Translations under genes and position numbers: made by a program
The notes under the pieces: generated by a model
Database searches by the model: none
What the model was told of the DNA's origin: nothing
Seen by the model: the letters and a program-made list of their open reading frames with translations, nothing else
Part shown: piece after piece, positions 1 to 10,480 of the stretch
Layout: every line of letters begins with the position of its first letter
Numbering within the stretch: position 1 is the first letter of the stretch
Source: Psychrobacter sp. PG1
GTDB lineage: Bacteria; Pseudomonadota; Gammaproteobacteria; Pseudomonadales; Moraxellaceae
Direction: 5' to 3'
DNA: 64,000 bases
Assembly (NCBI RefSeq): GCF_014897815.1
Contig: NZ_JABUZG010000053.1
Span: 81,038 to 145,037, forward strand

Positions 1-623
1 GTCATTGGCTCACTCCGCTTATCGTCAAATTAAAAAGACTACGGGTAGCTGGCTGCGAGATTTTGGTCATGCATGGCAACCGTGATTTTTTGTTAGGTCA
101 GCCATTCTGCAATCTATTTGGTGGCGAGCTTATTTACGAGCCGTATACTTTGACTGTCGGTCAGCAAAATTATCGTCTAGAGCACGGTGATGCTTTGTGT
201 ACTGATGATAAAAAATATCAGTTTTTTCGCAAAATCATGCGTAATCGGTTAACCCAATGGTATTTGCTCAATAAACCACTAGAAAAACGCTTGGCTATCG
301 CAGATAAAATGCGTAAAAGAAGCCAGCAGAACAACGCCAATAAAGCGGCGCATATCATGGATGTGAACGATGAAGCCGTGCATCAAGCCATCAGCGATAG
401 CGATGCTTTATTGCATGGACATACCCATCGTCCAGCTATTCATCAGGCTACCACTGATAAAAAACGCTACGTGCTCGGCGACTGGCGATTGCTCGATAGC
501 AATATTCGCCAGCCAAAAGTAAGTGCGGTGATTGGTGCAGTGACAGGCGACGAGCAATCAAATGACAGTTTTAATAGTAATGCTGCTGAATTTAGATTGA
601 TTGAATTTAAATCGCTCATTTAA
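1..623 (+). CDS. lpxH: UDP-2,3-diacylglucosamine pyrophosphohydrolase LpxH (5' end outside window)
   Basis: Removes UMP from UDP-2,3-diacylglucosamine to give lipid X in lipid A synthesis, acting at the inner face of the inner membrane. The frame is open from base 3, so the N-terminus lies outside the window. Visible motifs of this calcineurin-like metallophosphatase family are HGNRDFLLG, LEHGDALCTDD, AHIMDVND and the C-terminal HGHTHRPA metal-binding motif, all lined up as in E. coli LpxH. The N-terminal DxH/GDLFE motifs cannot be seen. A strong hairpin follows, shared with the convergent orn gene. Confidence 0.95.
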   Translation, partial: HWLTPLIVKLKRLRVAGCEILVMHGNRDFLLGQPFCNLFGGELIYEPYTLTVGQQNYRLEHGDALCTDDKKYQFFRKIMRNRLTQWYLLNKPLEKRLAIADKMRKRSQQNNANKAAHIMDVNDEAVHQAISDSDALLHGHTHRPAIHQATTDKKRYVLGDWRLLDSNIRQPKVSAVIGAVTGDEQSNDSFNSNAAEFRLIEFKSLI

Positions 624-653
624 TATCATTTTTTTTGAGCGCCTCTGAACAAT

Positions 654-692
654 AAAAAAGGTCTGTTGATAATTCAACAGACCTTTTTTACT
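654..692. terminator. Bidirectional terminator between lpxH and orn
   Basis: A perfect 10-bp stem (GGTCTGTTGA and its complement) with a 4-nt loop is flanked by an A-run on the left and a T-run on the right, so it can stop transcription from both sides. Confidence 0.85.
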
Positions 693-756
693 ATAAATGA
701 CACTGCATGATTGACACGAATTTAAGTGTCAAACTATTGATCGCTCAACTCTTACT

Positions 757-1344
757 TTACGGTATTAATTTAAAGAAATGCTGGCGATAATGCTTTAATT
801 CACGAATAGAATCACGGATGTCATCTAACGCTAGGTGACTGCCACCTTTTTCAAAGTTTCTGAGAATATCAGGACGCCAGCGGAAGCAAAGCTCTTTAAT
901 TGACGAGACATCCAGATTGCGATAATGGAAGAATTTTTCTAATTCCGGCATTTGACGCGCCATAAAGCGGCGATCTTGACAGATGGAATTGCCGCACATT
1001 GGCGACTTACCACTATCGACCCATTTATTGAGAAACTTAATCGTCTCAGCTTCAGCCTCTGCCAATGTCACGGTACTACGGCGGACACGGTCGACCAATC
1101 CTGACTGACCATGCTGCTTGGTATTCCAATCATCCATTTTATTTAACGTTTGATCCGATACTTTTATAGCGAACACTGGCCCTTCGGCAAGGACATTTAA
1201 ATCTTCATCAGTGACAACGGTAGCAATCTCGATAATCTCGTCATTCAAGGTATCCAGTCCGGTCATTTCTAGGTCAATCCATACCAGCCCTTTTTTGCCT
1301 TGGTTTCTGATTTTAATCTTGTTGGGGTGGTCACCGGTACTCAT
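757..1344 (-). CDS. orn: Oligoribonuclease
   Basis: 3'-to-5' exoribonuclease that degrades the 2-5 nt RNA fragments (including pGpG) left by other RNases. DEDDh exonuclease motifs are seen in order: [10 protein letters not shown] (ExoI), [11 protein letters not shown] (ExoII) and [10 protein letters not shown] (ExoIII). The frame could start at a TTG 18 bases upstream, but the ATG at 1344 has an AGGA Shine-Dalgarno sequence at proper distance and gives 195 residues, close to the usual length plus a short N-terminal tail. Divergent from rsgA, as often seen for orn/rsgA pairs. Confidence 0.95.
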   Translation of the reverse strand: MSTGDHPNKIKIRNQGKKGLVWIDLEMTGLDTLNDEIIEIATVVTDEDLNVLAEGPVFAIKVSDQTLNKMDDWNTKQHGQSGLVDRVRRSTVTLAEAEAETIKFLNKWVDSGKSPMCGNSICQDRRFMARQMPELEKFFHYRNLDVSSIKELCFRWRPDILRNFEKGGSHLALDDIRDSIRELKHYRQHFFKLIP

Positions 1345-1564
1345 AAAATATCCTATGGTCAATAAAGTTTAGAACAACTTTGGAGCAATATTAATTAGAT
1401 AAATCGCCTGTTAATGTTCATCGCTAAGTAGCAAAACGTTGCATCTACTGATTTATAACCCTTAAAACGTTACAAAATCTCTGTCTGCAGCAGGCGCTTT
1501 AGGCTGTATGTTATCAAACTTTCACGCTACACTTAGCAATATTTTTTTAATAGGTTCAAAACCC

Positions 1565-2668
1565 ATGGCATTAATTCGGCAACGCAAACTGACTAAGCAA
1601 CAGATTCGTCGCATCGACAAACAACAGCTGGCAAGTCAAGACAGCATCGATGACAGTTTGATGGATGGCGTGGTCATGGCGCATTATGGCAAGCAGTTGG
1701 AAGTACAAGTGACCAGCTTGCCTGCGGTGATACCCGTGCAACCGGAGATTGCACCCGATGATCCTGAGCCGTTTTGGCAAGAGCTGGCATTAGGCGATAT
1801 TTGGCGTTGTCATGTGCGTACCAACTTACCGATGCTAGCTGCTGGCGACCAAGTACGCTGGAGTGCCGATCCTAACACGGGCTTTGGACGTATTGAATCG
1901 GTCAAGCCGCGTACCTCTCTGGTCTCGCGTCCTGATCGTTATCATAAACTTAAACCTGTCGCCGCCAATGTCGATATTTTAGCGATTGTATTTGCGCCGC
2001 TACCTGCTGCCGCGCCAACCCTCATCGATCGTTATTTGGTCGTCTGTCATCATGCTGGCGTAAAGCCGCTGTTGGTGCTTAATAAAGCCGATTTATTGGC
2101 AGAAGAAAACGGCGTCGATACCAAAGAATTATTGGCACAATATGCTTCTCTCGGTTATGAGAGCGTCTTGACCTCAGTCGATTGCCCTGAAAACGTCGCG
2201 GATAGCGATGAGCAAGAAGGGCTGGATGAATTAAAACGTTATATCGATAAAAAACTGGTTATTTTTGCGGGACAATCTGGTGTCGGTAAAAGCAGTTTAA
2301 TCAATGCACTACTACCTGAATCGGCACAAAGCGTCAATATCATCTCTGATAACTCAAAACTTGGTCAACACACCACCACCACCAGTCGCTTATTACCATT
2401 TAATCCAGCCGACTTGACCCAAGGCGGTATCGTCGATACGCCAGGTATCCGCGAGTACGGCATTTGGCATCTCACACCCGATGATATCATTTCAGGATTT
2501 GTGGAACTTGCACCCTTATCTGGCAACTGTCAGTTCCGTGATTGTCGTCATACTCACAACAGCAAAGGCTGCGCACTATGGCAAGCGGTTGCTGACGGCG
2601 TGGTATTGCAGCGCCGTGTGGAAAACCTCGTGACTTTAAGAGAAGAGGCTGATACTAAGCCCTATTAA
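1565..2668 (+). CDS. rsgA: Small ribosomal subunit biogenesis GTPase RsgA
   Basis: Circularly permuted GTPase that checks late maturation of the 30S subunit. The G motifs occur in the permuted order G4 (LNKADL, about residue 172), G1 (GQSGVGKSS, about 236), G3 (DTPGIREYG, about 290). An OB-fold region lies before them and a zinc-knuckle follows (CQFRDCRHTH...GC, about 321-337). The frame is open to an ATG at 1508, but the start at 1565 (MALIRQRKLTKQQ) gives the typical basic N-terminus of the family, so I prefer it. About 367 residues. Confidence 0.95.
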   Translation: MALIRQRKLTKQQIRRIDKQQLASQDSIDDSLMDGVVMAHYGKQLEVQVTSLPAVIPVQPEIAPDDPEPFWQELALGDIWRCHVRTNLPMLAAGDQVRWSADPNTGFGRIESVKPRTSLVSRPDRYHKLKPVAANVDILAIVFAPLPAAAPTLIDRYLVVCHHAGVKPLLVLNKADLLAEENGVDTKELLAQYASLGYESVLTSVDCPENVADSDEQEGLDELKRYIDKKLVIFAGQSGVGKSSLINALLPESAQSVNIISDNSKLGQHTTTTSRLLPFNPADLTQGGIVDTPGIREYGIWHLTPDDIISGFVELAPLSGNCQFRDCRHTHNSKGCALWQAVADGVVLQRRVENLVTLREEADTKPY

Positions 2669-2841
2669 TACGGGCAGTATTAATATTGGCAGTATTAGTA
2701 TCCGCCTTATAGCTCGTTAATCGCTTGGTTGACCATCGCCCGTTTACTATGGATGGTCTAATCGGTATAATAGCGCCTTGTTCAATATCGTTAGGCTGTC
2801 TTCTCAGCTTAACCGAACACTTATTTTTTTGGAGGTATGGT

Positions 2842-3297
2842 TTGGATCGTGCGCTGGAATTTGTGGGCAACCACCCGTTTTTATTTGGTATATTAGCCGT
2901 ACTTGCCGTGCTATTTTTTACGATTGAAAACAAACGTAGTGGCAGAAAAATATCGCCCAATACCTTAGGTATGATGGTTAACTCGCAAAACGCGCAGCTA
3001 ATCGATATTCGTGCCAAAAAGAAGTTTGAGACCGGTTACATTCAAGGCAGCCGTAACATACCGTTCACCGAGCTCAAAGACCGCTTAGAAGAAATCCGTG
3101 CAATTGAGCAGCCAGTGATTATCATTTGTGATATGGGTGTGCAAGCAGGCGCGGCTATTCAGATGATCGGCAAGGACAGTGTCTATCGCTTAGAAGGTGG
3201 TATCGGCGGCTGGCAAGCAGCGGGCATGCCATTAGTTGGTTTAAAAGACGCAAAGCCTAAAAATAAAGGCAAAGCCAAACCAAGTCTACATAAGTAG
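2842..3297 (+). CDS. Membrane-anchored rhodanese-like protein (YibN type)
   Basis: About 151 residues: one N-terminal transmembrane segment (about 12-29), then a single rhodanese domain with the active-site Cys in IIICDMGVQAG and the closing motif RLEGGIGGWQAAGMP. The C-terminus is lysine-rich. I choose the TTG start at 2842 because a GGAGG Shine-Dalgarno sequence lies 6 bases before it; the frame is open further upstream but that part does not look coding. In enterobacteria a similar gene, yibN, also stands just before grxC and secB. Sulfurtransferase activity is likely; the physiological substrate is unknown. Confidence 0.85.
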   Translation: MDRALEFVGNHPFLFGILAVLAVLFFTIENKRSGRKISPNTLGMMVNSQNAQLIDIRAKKKFETGYIQGSRNIPFTELKDRLEEIRAIEQPVIIICDMGVQAGAAIQMIGKDSVYRLEGGIGGWQAAGMPLVGLKDAKPKNKGKAKPSLHK

Positions 3298-3375
3298 TCC
3301 GCTATACTGATGTTTAAAAATATTTAGCCCGTATCAATTGATATATGATTGAGGGGCGTTGAATATTTATAAATA

Positions 3376-3408
3376 AAAAAGACACCTTATCGATAGGTGT
3401 TTTTTTGT
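3376..3408. terminator. Terminator after the rhodanese gene
   Basis: Hairpin ACACCT-loop-AGGTGT preceded by an A-run and followed by seven T. The rest of the 305-bp gap up to grxC shows no gene; it should hold the grxC promoter. Confidence 0.75.
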
Positions 3409-3602
3409 TTGTGGCATTTGTGCTACCGTCAGAGCTTTTATACTCAAGCATCTTGAATTTGCTCTGTTCATCCCCACTTTAATAACGAGCATTACCGAAT
3501 CTATCTTCAATTTACTTGCTGGTAACGGATTATAAGAATTTTTATCAAATAATTATTTATAATAAAACGATTACCTTCTAAACTTATAAATAAGGATTTA
3601 CC

Positions 3603-3866
3603 ATGACTGTCGCTGTTAAAGTTTACACCACCCCTATCTGCCCATATTGCTCAAACGCCAAACAACTCTTAAAAACTAAAGGCGTTGACTACGAAGAAAT
3701 TGGCATGCACGATATGAGCCGCGAAGAGCGTCAAGAATTAATGAAAAAAACCAATAACTATCGCACTGTGCCACAGATTTTCGTCGGTGAGACCTTTGTC
3801 GGTGGTTTTGATGAACTCAATCAAATGAACCAACAAGGCAAACTTGACGAGCTATTAGCAGGTTAA
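3603..3866 (+). CDS. grxC: Glutaredoxin 3
   Basis: 87-residue dithiol glutaredoxin of the thioredoxin fold, reducing disulfides with glutathione in the cytoplasm. The CPYC active site is at residues 13-16, followed by the TVPQIFVGETFVGGFDEL glutathione-binding segment with the cis-Pro. Length is standard. An AAGGA Shine-Dalgarno sequence precedes the ATG. The order rhodanese-grxC-secB is a conserved gammaproteobacterial arrangement. Confidence 0.96.
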   Translation: MTVAVKVYTTPICPYCSNAKQLLKTKGVDYEEIGMHDMSREERQELMKKTNNYRTVPQIFVGETFVGGFDELNQMNQQGKLDELLAG

Positions 3867-4034
3867 TCTGCTACTTTTCGTTGCTGTCTGTCTTTGCCTG
3901 TGCAATGATAGACAGCGGCAAAGATAAAAGAGAGTAATAAAAACATCCAGATTTTGTCTCGATTTACATTACAATGAACTTTTATTAAAATGACAGTTTG
4001 TCCAACTATTTGAATAACTTTTAGAGGATTTATC

Positions 4035-4487
4035 ATGGCTGAAGAACAAGCACAACCACAATTAGCGCTAGAGCGTATCTACGTAAAAGACATGTCACTT
4101 GAAGTCCCAGGCGCTAGTGTGTTCACCAAAGAGTGGAACCCAGAGCTTGATATCAATTTGTCTAGCAACGCTGAAAAACTGGATGATGATCATTATCAAG
4201 TCATTTTAACGGTGAGCGTTACAGCAAAAAATGCGGAAGAAGCGGCATTTATCGCTGAAGTGCATCAAGCGGGTATCTTCTTATTAAAAGATATTCCAGA
4301 AGACCAAATCGGTCAAATCTTAGGTGCATACTGCCCGAACGTTTTGTTCCCGTATGCTCGTGAAGTCATCAGCGACATCGTAACGCGTGGTAGCTTCCCG
4401 CAGTTATTGCTAGCCCCTGTCAACTTTGACCAAGCTTACGCACAAAGCCAGCAACAAGCACAAGTTGATGCTGAAGGTAATGCATAA
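4035..4487 (+). CDS. secB: Protein-export chaperone SecB
   Basis: Homotetrameric cytosolic chaperone that keeps preproteins unfolded and delivers them to SecA. The 150-residue protein contains the family signatures [16 protein letters not shown], the QAGIF and [18 protein letters not shown] region and the [18 protein letters not shown] stretch used for SecA contact. An AGAGGA Shine-Dalgarno sequence lies before the ATG. It stands alone after grxC with its own 168-bp leader. Confidence 0.97.
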   Translation: MAEEQAQPQLALERIYVKDMSLEVPGASVFTKEWNPELDINLSSNAEKLDDDHYQVILTVSVTAKNAEEAAFIAEVHQAGIFLLKDIPEDQIGQILGAYCPNVLFPYAREVISDIVTRGSFPQLLLAPVNFDQAYAQSQQQAQVDAEGNA

Positions 4488-4532
4488 GTTTTAAGCAAAA
4501 ATTTGCTAGCTTTATTCACAGTATATTTTGAT

Positions 4533-4572
4533 AAAAAAGCCGTTTACTCATCACGAGTGAGCGGCTTTTTTG
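4533..4572. terminator. Terminator after secB
   Basis: Inverted repeat AAAAAAGCCG...CGGCTTTTTT with an extended imperfect stem; works for secB and could also act on leftward transcripts. Confidence 0.8.
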
Positions 4573-4666
4573 TGGATGCTGTTTAAGCGCTTACTCAAAA
4601 GAATCGTTGAGCAATGAGAGTTCTACTGAGTAATATTGTGAGACAGACAGTTAAAACCATCAGACA

Positions 4667-4694
4667 TAAAAAAACCCTGCTAACAAACAGGGTC
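4667..4694 (-). terminator. Terminator after adk
   Basis: On the minus strand ACCCTG-8 nt loop-CAGGGT is followed by a run of T residues, directly after the adk stop codon. Confidence 0.75.
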
Positions 4695-4728
4695 TTCAAT
4701 CTCATCATCAATTATTCAAAATCGATGA

Positions 4729-5457
<729 letters not shown>

Positions 5458-5605
5458 TTACCTTGTGGCTTGGCAAAGCTCAAGTATTTTCATTATTTGC
5501 AGTGATAAGTTGTCATGACTTATCTGTTCATATAATGCTGTTGCGCGCTGCTGTATCGGACAACAGCGCTTACGTCAGAGGTGCTGACAACAACAGATAT
5601 AAATA

Positions 5606-6886
5606 CTATGGAATTTGTTGATTAATTTCAACATTGACCTGATTTTGTTCCGCACTAATTACCACAGGATTACCTGACAAATCCCCTGACTCTGCACTGG
5701 CAGTACCACTATGGCTGATACGAGCGATGACAGCCAACTGAACTTTATCCGCTCTCGCCGATTTCAAAGTACGTTCAGGCATCATGGCATCCAAATCGCT
5801 TAGGCTAATGCTGGCTTCACCTTGCTTGATAACACTGATCGGCAAACGTTTGGCAGCAAATGGTGGTCCACCATTGACATCACGTATGGCGACAAATAAC
5901 ACATCGTCGGCTTTAACTAACGGCAGCAGGCTAGCATTAATCGTAACAGTCACTTCAACACCTTCAGAGGCTTGCTGTTGCTGAGCGGTGACATTAGCAC
6001 TTAGCTCATCTAAACTCGCCAATGCTTTGGTATGATCACCAGGTTTAGCCGCAATACTGTCACGTAGACGCTTAATCCAGCCTTGTGCTTGATCAAAATT
6101 ACTACTCCGTGCCTCACCCATTGCCATGAGCATTTGCGCGCCCTCATGCTCTGGATTTTTAGCCAACACGTCTTGTAGCACTCGGCGACTATTAGCGTCT
6201 AATTGGCCTTTATTGGCAAAGAAGCTAATCTGTGCATAAGTGGTTGCAATCTCTTCATTGTCTGGTGACAAACGATAAGCACGCGATAAGGCTTCAATTG
6301 CGGAGTCAGTGGCTTCTAATGATAAGAATAATTCTGATAAACGCATCCAGCGATCTGGATCATCAGCGTGACGATAGACATTGGTTTGCATGGCACTAAT
6401 CAGCTGTTGACCATCTTCAATCGCCCAAGCAGGCGGCTGATCAATCTTACCCGTTAATAAGTCATCAGCCACTTGACCGACTTTGTCTTCAGCTGCCCAA
6501 AGCTCGAACACAGGCGTACGATCGCCGACCATCAAATACGCCATCGCCGCGAGGACTGGCACCCAGACAGTAATAATCAATCGGCTTTTGATGCCAGGCG
6601 CGACCATCGGTGTGACTTCACGCTGAGCATCCAATAACTGGCGTTCAAGCTCCAGTTTTTGGTTCTGGTAATGGCTGTCATCGATAGTGCCATTGTCTTT
6701 ATCTGTTTTTAGTTCTGCTAGACGCTCACGGAACACAGCAACGTTGATATCCAACAGCTGATTGTCCATAGGCTTTTCTGGCGAGCGTGATGCTCGCAGC
6801 CAAGGCATGATAGTAATAACAGCGAGTATTAGGGCGATGAGTAAGCTTAGAGCAATAAATAAGCCCACAGTAGAGAATATGGTCAT
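5606..6886 (-). CDS. ccmI: Cytochrome c maturation protein CcmI
   Basis: Apocytochrome c chaperone of the System I maturation pathway. Two transmembrane helices (about 5-27 and 103-121) flank a charged coiled-coil-like loop (FRERLAELKTDKDNGTI..., typical of the CcmI N-terminus). A periplasmic TPR-like region (about 160-290) and a C-terminal domain that binds apocytochrome follow. 426 residues. Its ATG overlaps the ccmH stop codon by 4 nt (ATGA), so translation is coupled. Last gene of the ccmFGHI operon. Confidence 0.9.
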   Translation of the reverse strand: MTIFSTVGLFIALSLLIALILAVITIMPWLRASRSPEKPMDNQLLDINVAVFRERLAELKTDKDNGTIDDSHYQNQKLELERQLLDAQREVTPMVAPGIKSRLIITVWVPVLAAMAYLMVGDRTPVFELWAAEDKVGQVADDLLTGKIDQPPAWAIEDGQQLISAMQTNVYRHADDPDRWMRLSELFLSLEATDSAIEALSRAYRLSPDNEEIATTYAQISFFANKGQLDANSRRVLQDVLAKNPEHEGAQMLMAMGEARSSNFDQAQGWIKRLRDSIAAKPGDHTKALASLDELSANVTAQQQQASEGVEVTVTINASLLPLVKADDVLFVAIRDVNGGPPFAAKRLPISVIKQGEASISLSDLDAMMPERTLKSARADKVQLAVIARISHSGTASAESGDLSGNPVVISAEQNQVNVEINQQIP

Positions 6887-7446
6887 TTTTTGTCCTTGAG
6901 GCTTGTAATATCATGGTCGTTTTTGTCATCGCTCGAAGCACGTGATAACAGACGATCAATCTCGGCTTTTTCAGCAGCAGATAGAGCAGCAGCCGTACTA
7001 TTGACCGTTACCCCGCTTTCACCACTAGCGACAAGCTGACGTCGTTTGCTTTGCCAGAACCAGCCTATGAGTAAACTGATGAGTAATAGTGGCGGAAAAA
7101 ACCACAAAATCCACGTTGATGGCCGGACAGGCGGCTTATAAGTGATGAAATCGCCATAACGTTCCTGCATATAAGCACGAATCTCGCCATCACTACGACC
7201 ATCTTTTATCAAATCATAGGTTTTTTGCTTTAGATCTTGGGCAATGGGCGCATCCGATCCTGCAAGATTTTGGTTTTGACATTTAGGGCAACGCAGCTCT
7301 TCGATGAGACCACGATATTGGGCTTCTTGCTGCACAGAATCAAAGTCATAGACCTCAATAGCAGCATAGCTTGCCATACTTATTAGACAAGCTATTAATA
7401 GGCTCGCGACTTTTAACGTAACGGCTGTTATTTTATTGGCTATCAT
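6883..7446 (-). CDS. ccmH: Cytochrome c maturation thiol oxidoreductase CcmH
   Basis: Keeps the CxxCH motif of apocytochromes c reduced and docks to CcmF. 187 residues: signal peptide or anchor (1-28, ending ASYAA), the LRCPKCQNQ redox motif, the three-helix domain ending YGDFITYKPPV, then a second transmembrane helix (about 112-132) and a cytoplasmic tail. This is the short CcmH form, with CcmI separate. Overlaps ccmG by 4 nt. Confidence 0.95.
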   Translation of the reverse strand: MIANKITAVTLKVASLLIACLISMASYAAIEVYDFDSVQQEAQYRGLIEELRCPKCQNQNLAGSDAPIAQDLKQKTYDLIKDGRSDGEIRAYMQERYGDFITYKPPVRPSTWILWFFPPLLLISLLIGWFWQSKRRQLVASGESGVTVNSTAAALSAAEKAEIDRLLSRASSDDKNDHDITSLKDKK

Positions 7447-8102
7447 TTACACGCCTCCGCAACCTGAGTCGGATCTGGACTGACGTTGTTATTATTGGCT
7501 TCATTGAGCACCATCAAGCAGGGCGTGATACGGCTTTGCCAGTTGCTTTCATTGATCTCACCAATGATGTGCTGACGAATAATACCATTACCATCGACTA
7601 CGAAAGTCTCAGGTGCACCCGTCAAACCTAAGTCCAAAGCAAACTGACCAGATAAATCCTGAATGGACATCGAGAACGGATCGCCACCTCGGTTTAAGTA
7701 GCCTAGGGCATCACCAATATCATCTTTATAGTTGACCCCGACCAGATTGACACCGCGCTCCTCTAGTTGCATAAGAAAAGGATGCTCAATAATACAAGTT
7801 GGGCACCAAGAGCCCCAAATGTTCATCAAAAAGGGCTTATCAGGCAGATTCTCATTGGTCATGATACGACTGGTATCTGATAATAAAGGCAGCTCAAAAG
7901 CGGGCACTGGGCGCTCAAGTGCCGTATTGGTAACAATATCCGTCGGCTTACCCAAACGCAGATATAGCATGATGATTAAGCCAATGAAAACGATCAGTGG
8001 AATCAAAAACCATAGCTTAAGTTGCTTTTTGTTCATGGTTTTCGTGCCACCTACCTTATCTTGCTTTGCATTTTGATCAGGGGATTGCTTTGATGTGCTC
8101 AT
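7443..8102 (-). CDS. ccmG: Thiol:disulfide interchange protein CcmG/DsbE
   Basis: Membrane-anchored periplasmic thioredoxin that passes reductant to CcmH and apocytochrome c. One transmembrane helix (about 29-48) precedes the thioredoxin domain with the WGSWCPTC active site and the GAPETFVVDGNG cis-Pro/acidic region typical of DsbE. Start chosen at the ATG at 8102: AGGGGA lies just before it inside the end of ccmF. A second ATG at 8034 (MNKKQLKLWFL) would also give a full protein, so the N-terminal 22 residues are less certain. Confidence 0.93.
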   Translation of the reverse strand: MSTSKQSPDQNAKQDKVGGTKTMNKKQLKLWFLIPLIVFIGLIIMLYLRLGKPTDIVTNTALERPVPAFELPLLSDTSRIMTNENLPDKPFLMNIWGSWCPTCIIEHPFLMQLEERGVNLVGVNYKDDIGDALGYLNRGGDPFSMSIQDLSGQFALDLGLTGAPETFVVDGNGIIRQHIIGEINESNWQSRITPCLMVLNEANNNNVSPDPTQVAEACK

Positions 8103-8103
8103 A

Positions 8104-10134
8104 TTAATTATCCCCTGTCTTTAATGCTGACGCATCCAAATCGGCGACAGTGGTAAAGCCTGCTTTATTCGCCGCAATTTGTGCAGGTGTCTTGGTTTTC
8201 TTAATACGATACCGATGATCAAGAATACTCAATACTGCACCAAACGCCATAATCAGAGCGCCTAGCCATATCCAGCGGATAAGCGGTTTCACATAAATAC
8301 GTACTGCCCATTCATTGCTATCTTCGGCGATAGGTTCGCCCAGTGCCACGTAAACATCACGCATGAGGCTAGCATCAATCGCGGCTTCTGTGACTGGCAT
8401 CATACTAATGATGTAATTACGTTTTTCAGGATACAGAGTAGTCACAGCACGGCCATCTTTGCTGATTTCAACCTCAGCTTGGGTGGCATCAAAGTTACTG
8501 CCTTTGACTTCACGAAAGCCTTTAACGGTAAAGTCATAGCCTTGGACATGAACACTATCGTTTGGTCCAAGCGCGACATCACGTTCAATACTTAACGTAC
8601 TGGTAAATGCGACGCCGATGACGGCAATAATGACACCAATATGAGCAGTCTGTTGACCCCAATAGCTCAGACGTAACTGGCGTAACCCTTTAACAAAATT
8701 GGGTGCGTTTTTGGTTTTGTCTTTGAAATCAACCACCATCCATAGCAGTACCCAAAAACTGACCGCCAAGGTAACGCCAATATTAAGCATCGCAGACGGG
8801 CTCACAAAATACGTGATAACTGCCGCAAGCACTAAACTACTGGCGGCAATGACCATACCAGCGCCCAATAGCGGACGGCTGTCTTTTTTCCAGCGAATGT
8901 TCGAGCCCATACCCATTGCCACTAATATCAGCCACGTTAGCGGTACAAATAGCGCATTAAAGTAAGGAGGGCCGACAGACACCTGACCTAAATTAAAGGA
9001 GTCAGCAATGATAGGATACAGCGTGCCGAGTAATACGACCAAAGTCGAAATCAAAATAATAACGTTGTTAATGACTAAAAATGACTCGCGTGAGATCAGT
9101 TGATACTGACTTTCGACCGTTAAACGCCAACCACGTACCGCAAACATCAACAAGCCACCGCCGATGATCACACCGAGAATGACTAGAATGACCAGACCAC
9201 GCGTTGGGTCAGCGGCAAACGAATGCACCGAGGTAATAACGCCAGAACGCACGAGAAAGGTGCCCAATAGACTGAGTGCGAAAGCAAAAATCGCCAGCAT
9301 AATCGTCCATGCTTTAAAGACACCACGTTTTTCTGTAACGGCAAGCGAATGTAACAGCGCAGTACCAGCCAGCCATGGCATCAATGAAGCGTTCTCTACT
9401 GGATCCCAAAACCACCAACCACCCCAGCCAAGCTCGTAATAGGCCCACCATGAGCCAAGCGCGATACCAACGGTCAAAAAGCCCCAAGCCGCCAATGCCC
9501 ACGGACGCGACCAGCGTGTCCACACTGCATCTAAACGACCTTCCCACAATGCCGCCATACAAAAGGCAAACGGCACGACCAAACCCACATAACCCATATA
9601 CAGCATCGGTGGGTGGATAATCAAACCGAAATCTTGTAGCACAGGATTTAGATCCGCACCATCAACAGGTAAGTTTGGCAATGTACGATCAAATGGCGAC
9701 GAGGTAAAAATCAGCATCGCGAGCATCATCATCTGCACGCCAGCCAAAATTACCAACACTCGCGCACGCATAGACAGTGGCAAACCACGGCTAAAGTAAG
9801 AGACCAGCGCACACCAAGTAGCCATGATGGTCATCCAAAGCAGCAATGAACCCTCATGACCACCCCAAGTTGCCGACAGCTTATAATACCAAGGCAACAG
9901 CGTATTAGAATGCTGAGTGACATAGACTAGGCTGAAGTCATTATAATAAAAGCCTGCCATCAGCGCGGCAAATGATGTGATCATGGCAGCAAATTGTGCC
10001 CACGCCAGACTTGGTGCCAAACGCTGCCACGCAACGTGGTCACGCATGATACCGACGGTTGGTAATACCACCTGCAAAATCGCCAATATAAAGGCGGCTA
10101 GCAAGGCAAAATAACCCAATTCTGTGATTAACAT
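8104..10134 (-). CDS. ccmF: Heme lyase subunit CcmF
   Basis: Large inner-membrane heme lyase of cytochrome c maturation System I; ligates heme delivered by CcmE to apocytochrome c. 676 residues with about 15 hydrophobic helices. The tryptophan-rich WWD domain (GWGGWWFWDPVENASLMPW, about 233-251) and neighbouring conserved His residues are present, plus a C-terminal periplasmic domain. First gene of a tight operon ccmF-G-H-I. ccmABCDE are not in the window, so the pathway is split in this genome or they lie elsewhere. Confidence 0.97.
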   Translation of the reverse strand: MLITELGYFALLAAFILAILQVVLPTVGIMRDHVAWQRLAPSLAWAQFAAMITSFAALMAGFYYNDFSLVYVTQHSNTLLPWYYKLSATWGGHEGSLLLWMTIMATWCALVSYFSRGLPLSMRARVLVILAGVQMMMLAMLIFTSSPFDRTLPNLPVDGADLNPVLQDFGLIIHPPMLYMGYVGLVVPFAFCMAALWEGRLDAVWTRWSRPWALAAWGFLTVGIALGSWWAYYELGWGGWWFWDPVENASLMPWLAGTALLHSLAVTEKRGVFKAWTIMLAIFAFALSLLGTFLVRSGVITSVHSFAADPTRGLVILVILGVIIGGGLLMFAVRGWRLTVESQYQLISRESFLVINNVIILISTLVVLLGTLYPIIADSFNLGQVSVGPPYFNALFVPLTWLILVAMGMGSNIRWKKDSRPLLGAGMVIAASSLVLAAVITYFVSPSAMLNIGVTLAVSFWVLLWMVVDFKDKTKNAPNFVKGLRQLRLSYWGQQTAHIGVIIAVIGVAFTSTLSIERDVALGPNDSVHVQGYDFTVKGFREVKGSNFDATQAEVEISKDGRAVTTLYPEKRNYIISMMPVTEAAIDASLMRDVYVALGEPIAEDSNEWAVRIYVKPLIRWIWLGALIMAFGAVLSILDHRYRIKKTKTPAQIAANKAGFTTVADLDASALKTGDN

Positions 10135-10252
10135 ACGGTCTAACCTTGTTTACCTTAATACGGTCATTGTTTATTTTAGGGATTGGTTTTTTAGGATATT
10201 CGAAAGTATCCAGTAATCGTTACTACGAGTATTTATACTGCTGGTCTTTATC
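10135..10252. promoter_or_regulatory. Upstream region of ccmF
   Basis: The 118 bp between the ccmF ATG and the palindromic element at 10253 must carry the ccmF ribosome-binding site and probably its promoter. I cannot point to a clear -35/-10 pair. Any small frame here overlaps the palindromic element and lacks similarity. Confidence 0.35.
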
Positions 10253-10480
10253 AGGGCGTATTAAACATTCACAAATAGGCACTGCTGATTGCGAAAACTG
10301 TTCTAGACAAAGCGTAAAACGACAGTAATGCTCGTGCCTTAACTAGGTTTATAACGCACTGCTCATATAGATCTGGGAGGCAGTTTTCACATCAGCTCGA
10401 AGAGACAGGACTCTTTTTTACCATTTCATGGTTAAAAAATAGTCTCTGTCAGTGCCATGGTCGAATATTCAACACGCCCT
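10253..10480. repeat. MITE-like palindromic element, about 228 bp
   Basis: The ends form an 18-bp imperfect inverted repeat: AGGGCGTATTAAACATTC on the left and GAATATTCAACACGCCCT on the right (15 of 18 match). Inside, a second inverted segment is visible (GCTGATTGCGAAAACTG against CAGTTTTCACATCAGC). A central hairpin ACCATTTCATGGT with flanking T/A runs is also present. No transposase frame is present. This suggests a non-autonomous miniature element or an IS remnant. No clear target duplication is seen at the edges. Confidence 0.6.

Noticed and set aside
2725..2841. Longer N-terminus of the rhodanese from an upstream ATG
   Set aside because: The extra part precedes a GGAGG ribosome-binding site and does not resemble the family; the TTG at 2842 is a better start.
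10146..10328. 60-codon frame upstream of ccmF
   Set aside because: It runs across the edge of the palindromic element and has no recognisable protein pattern.
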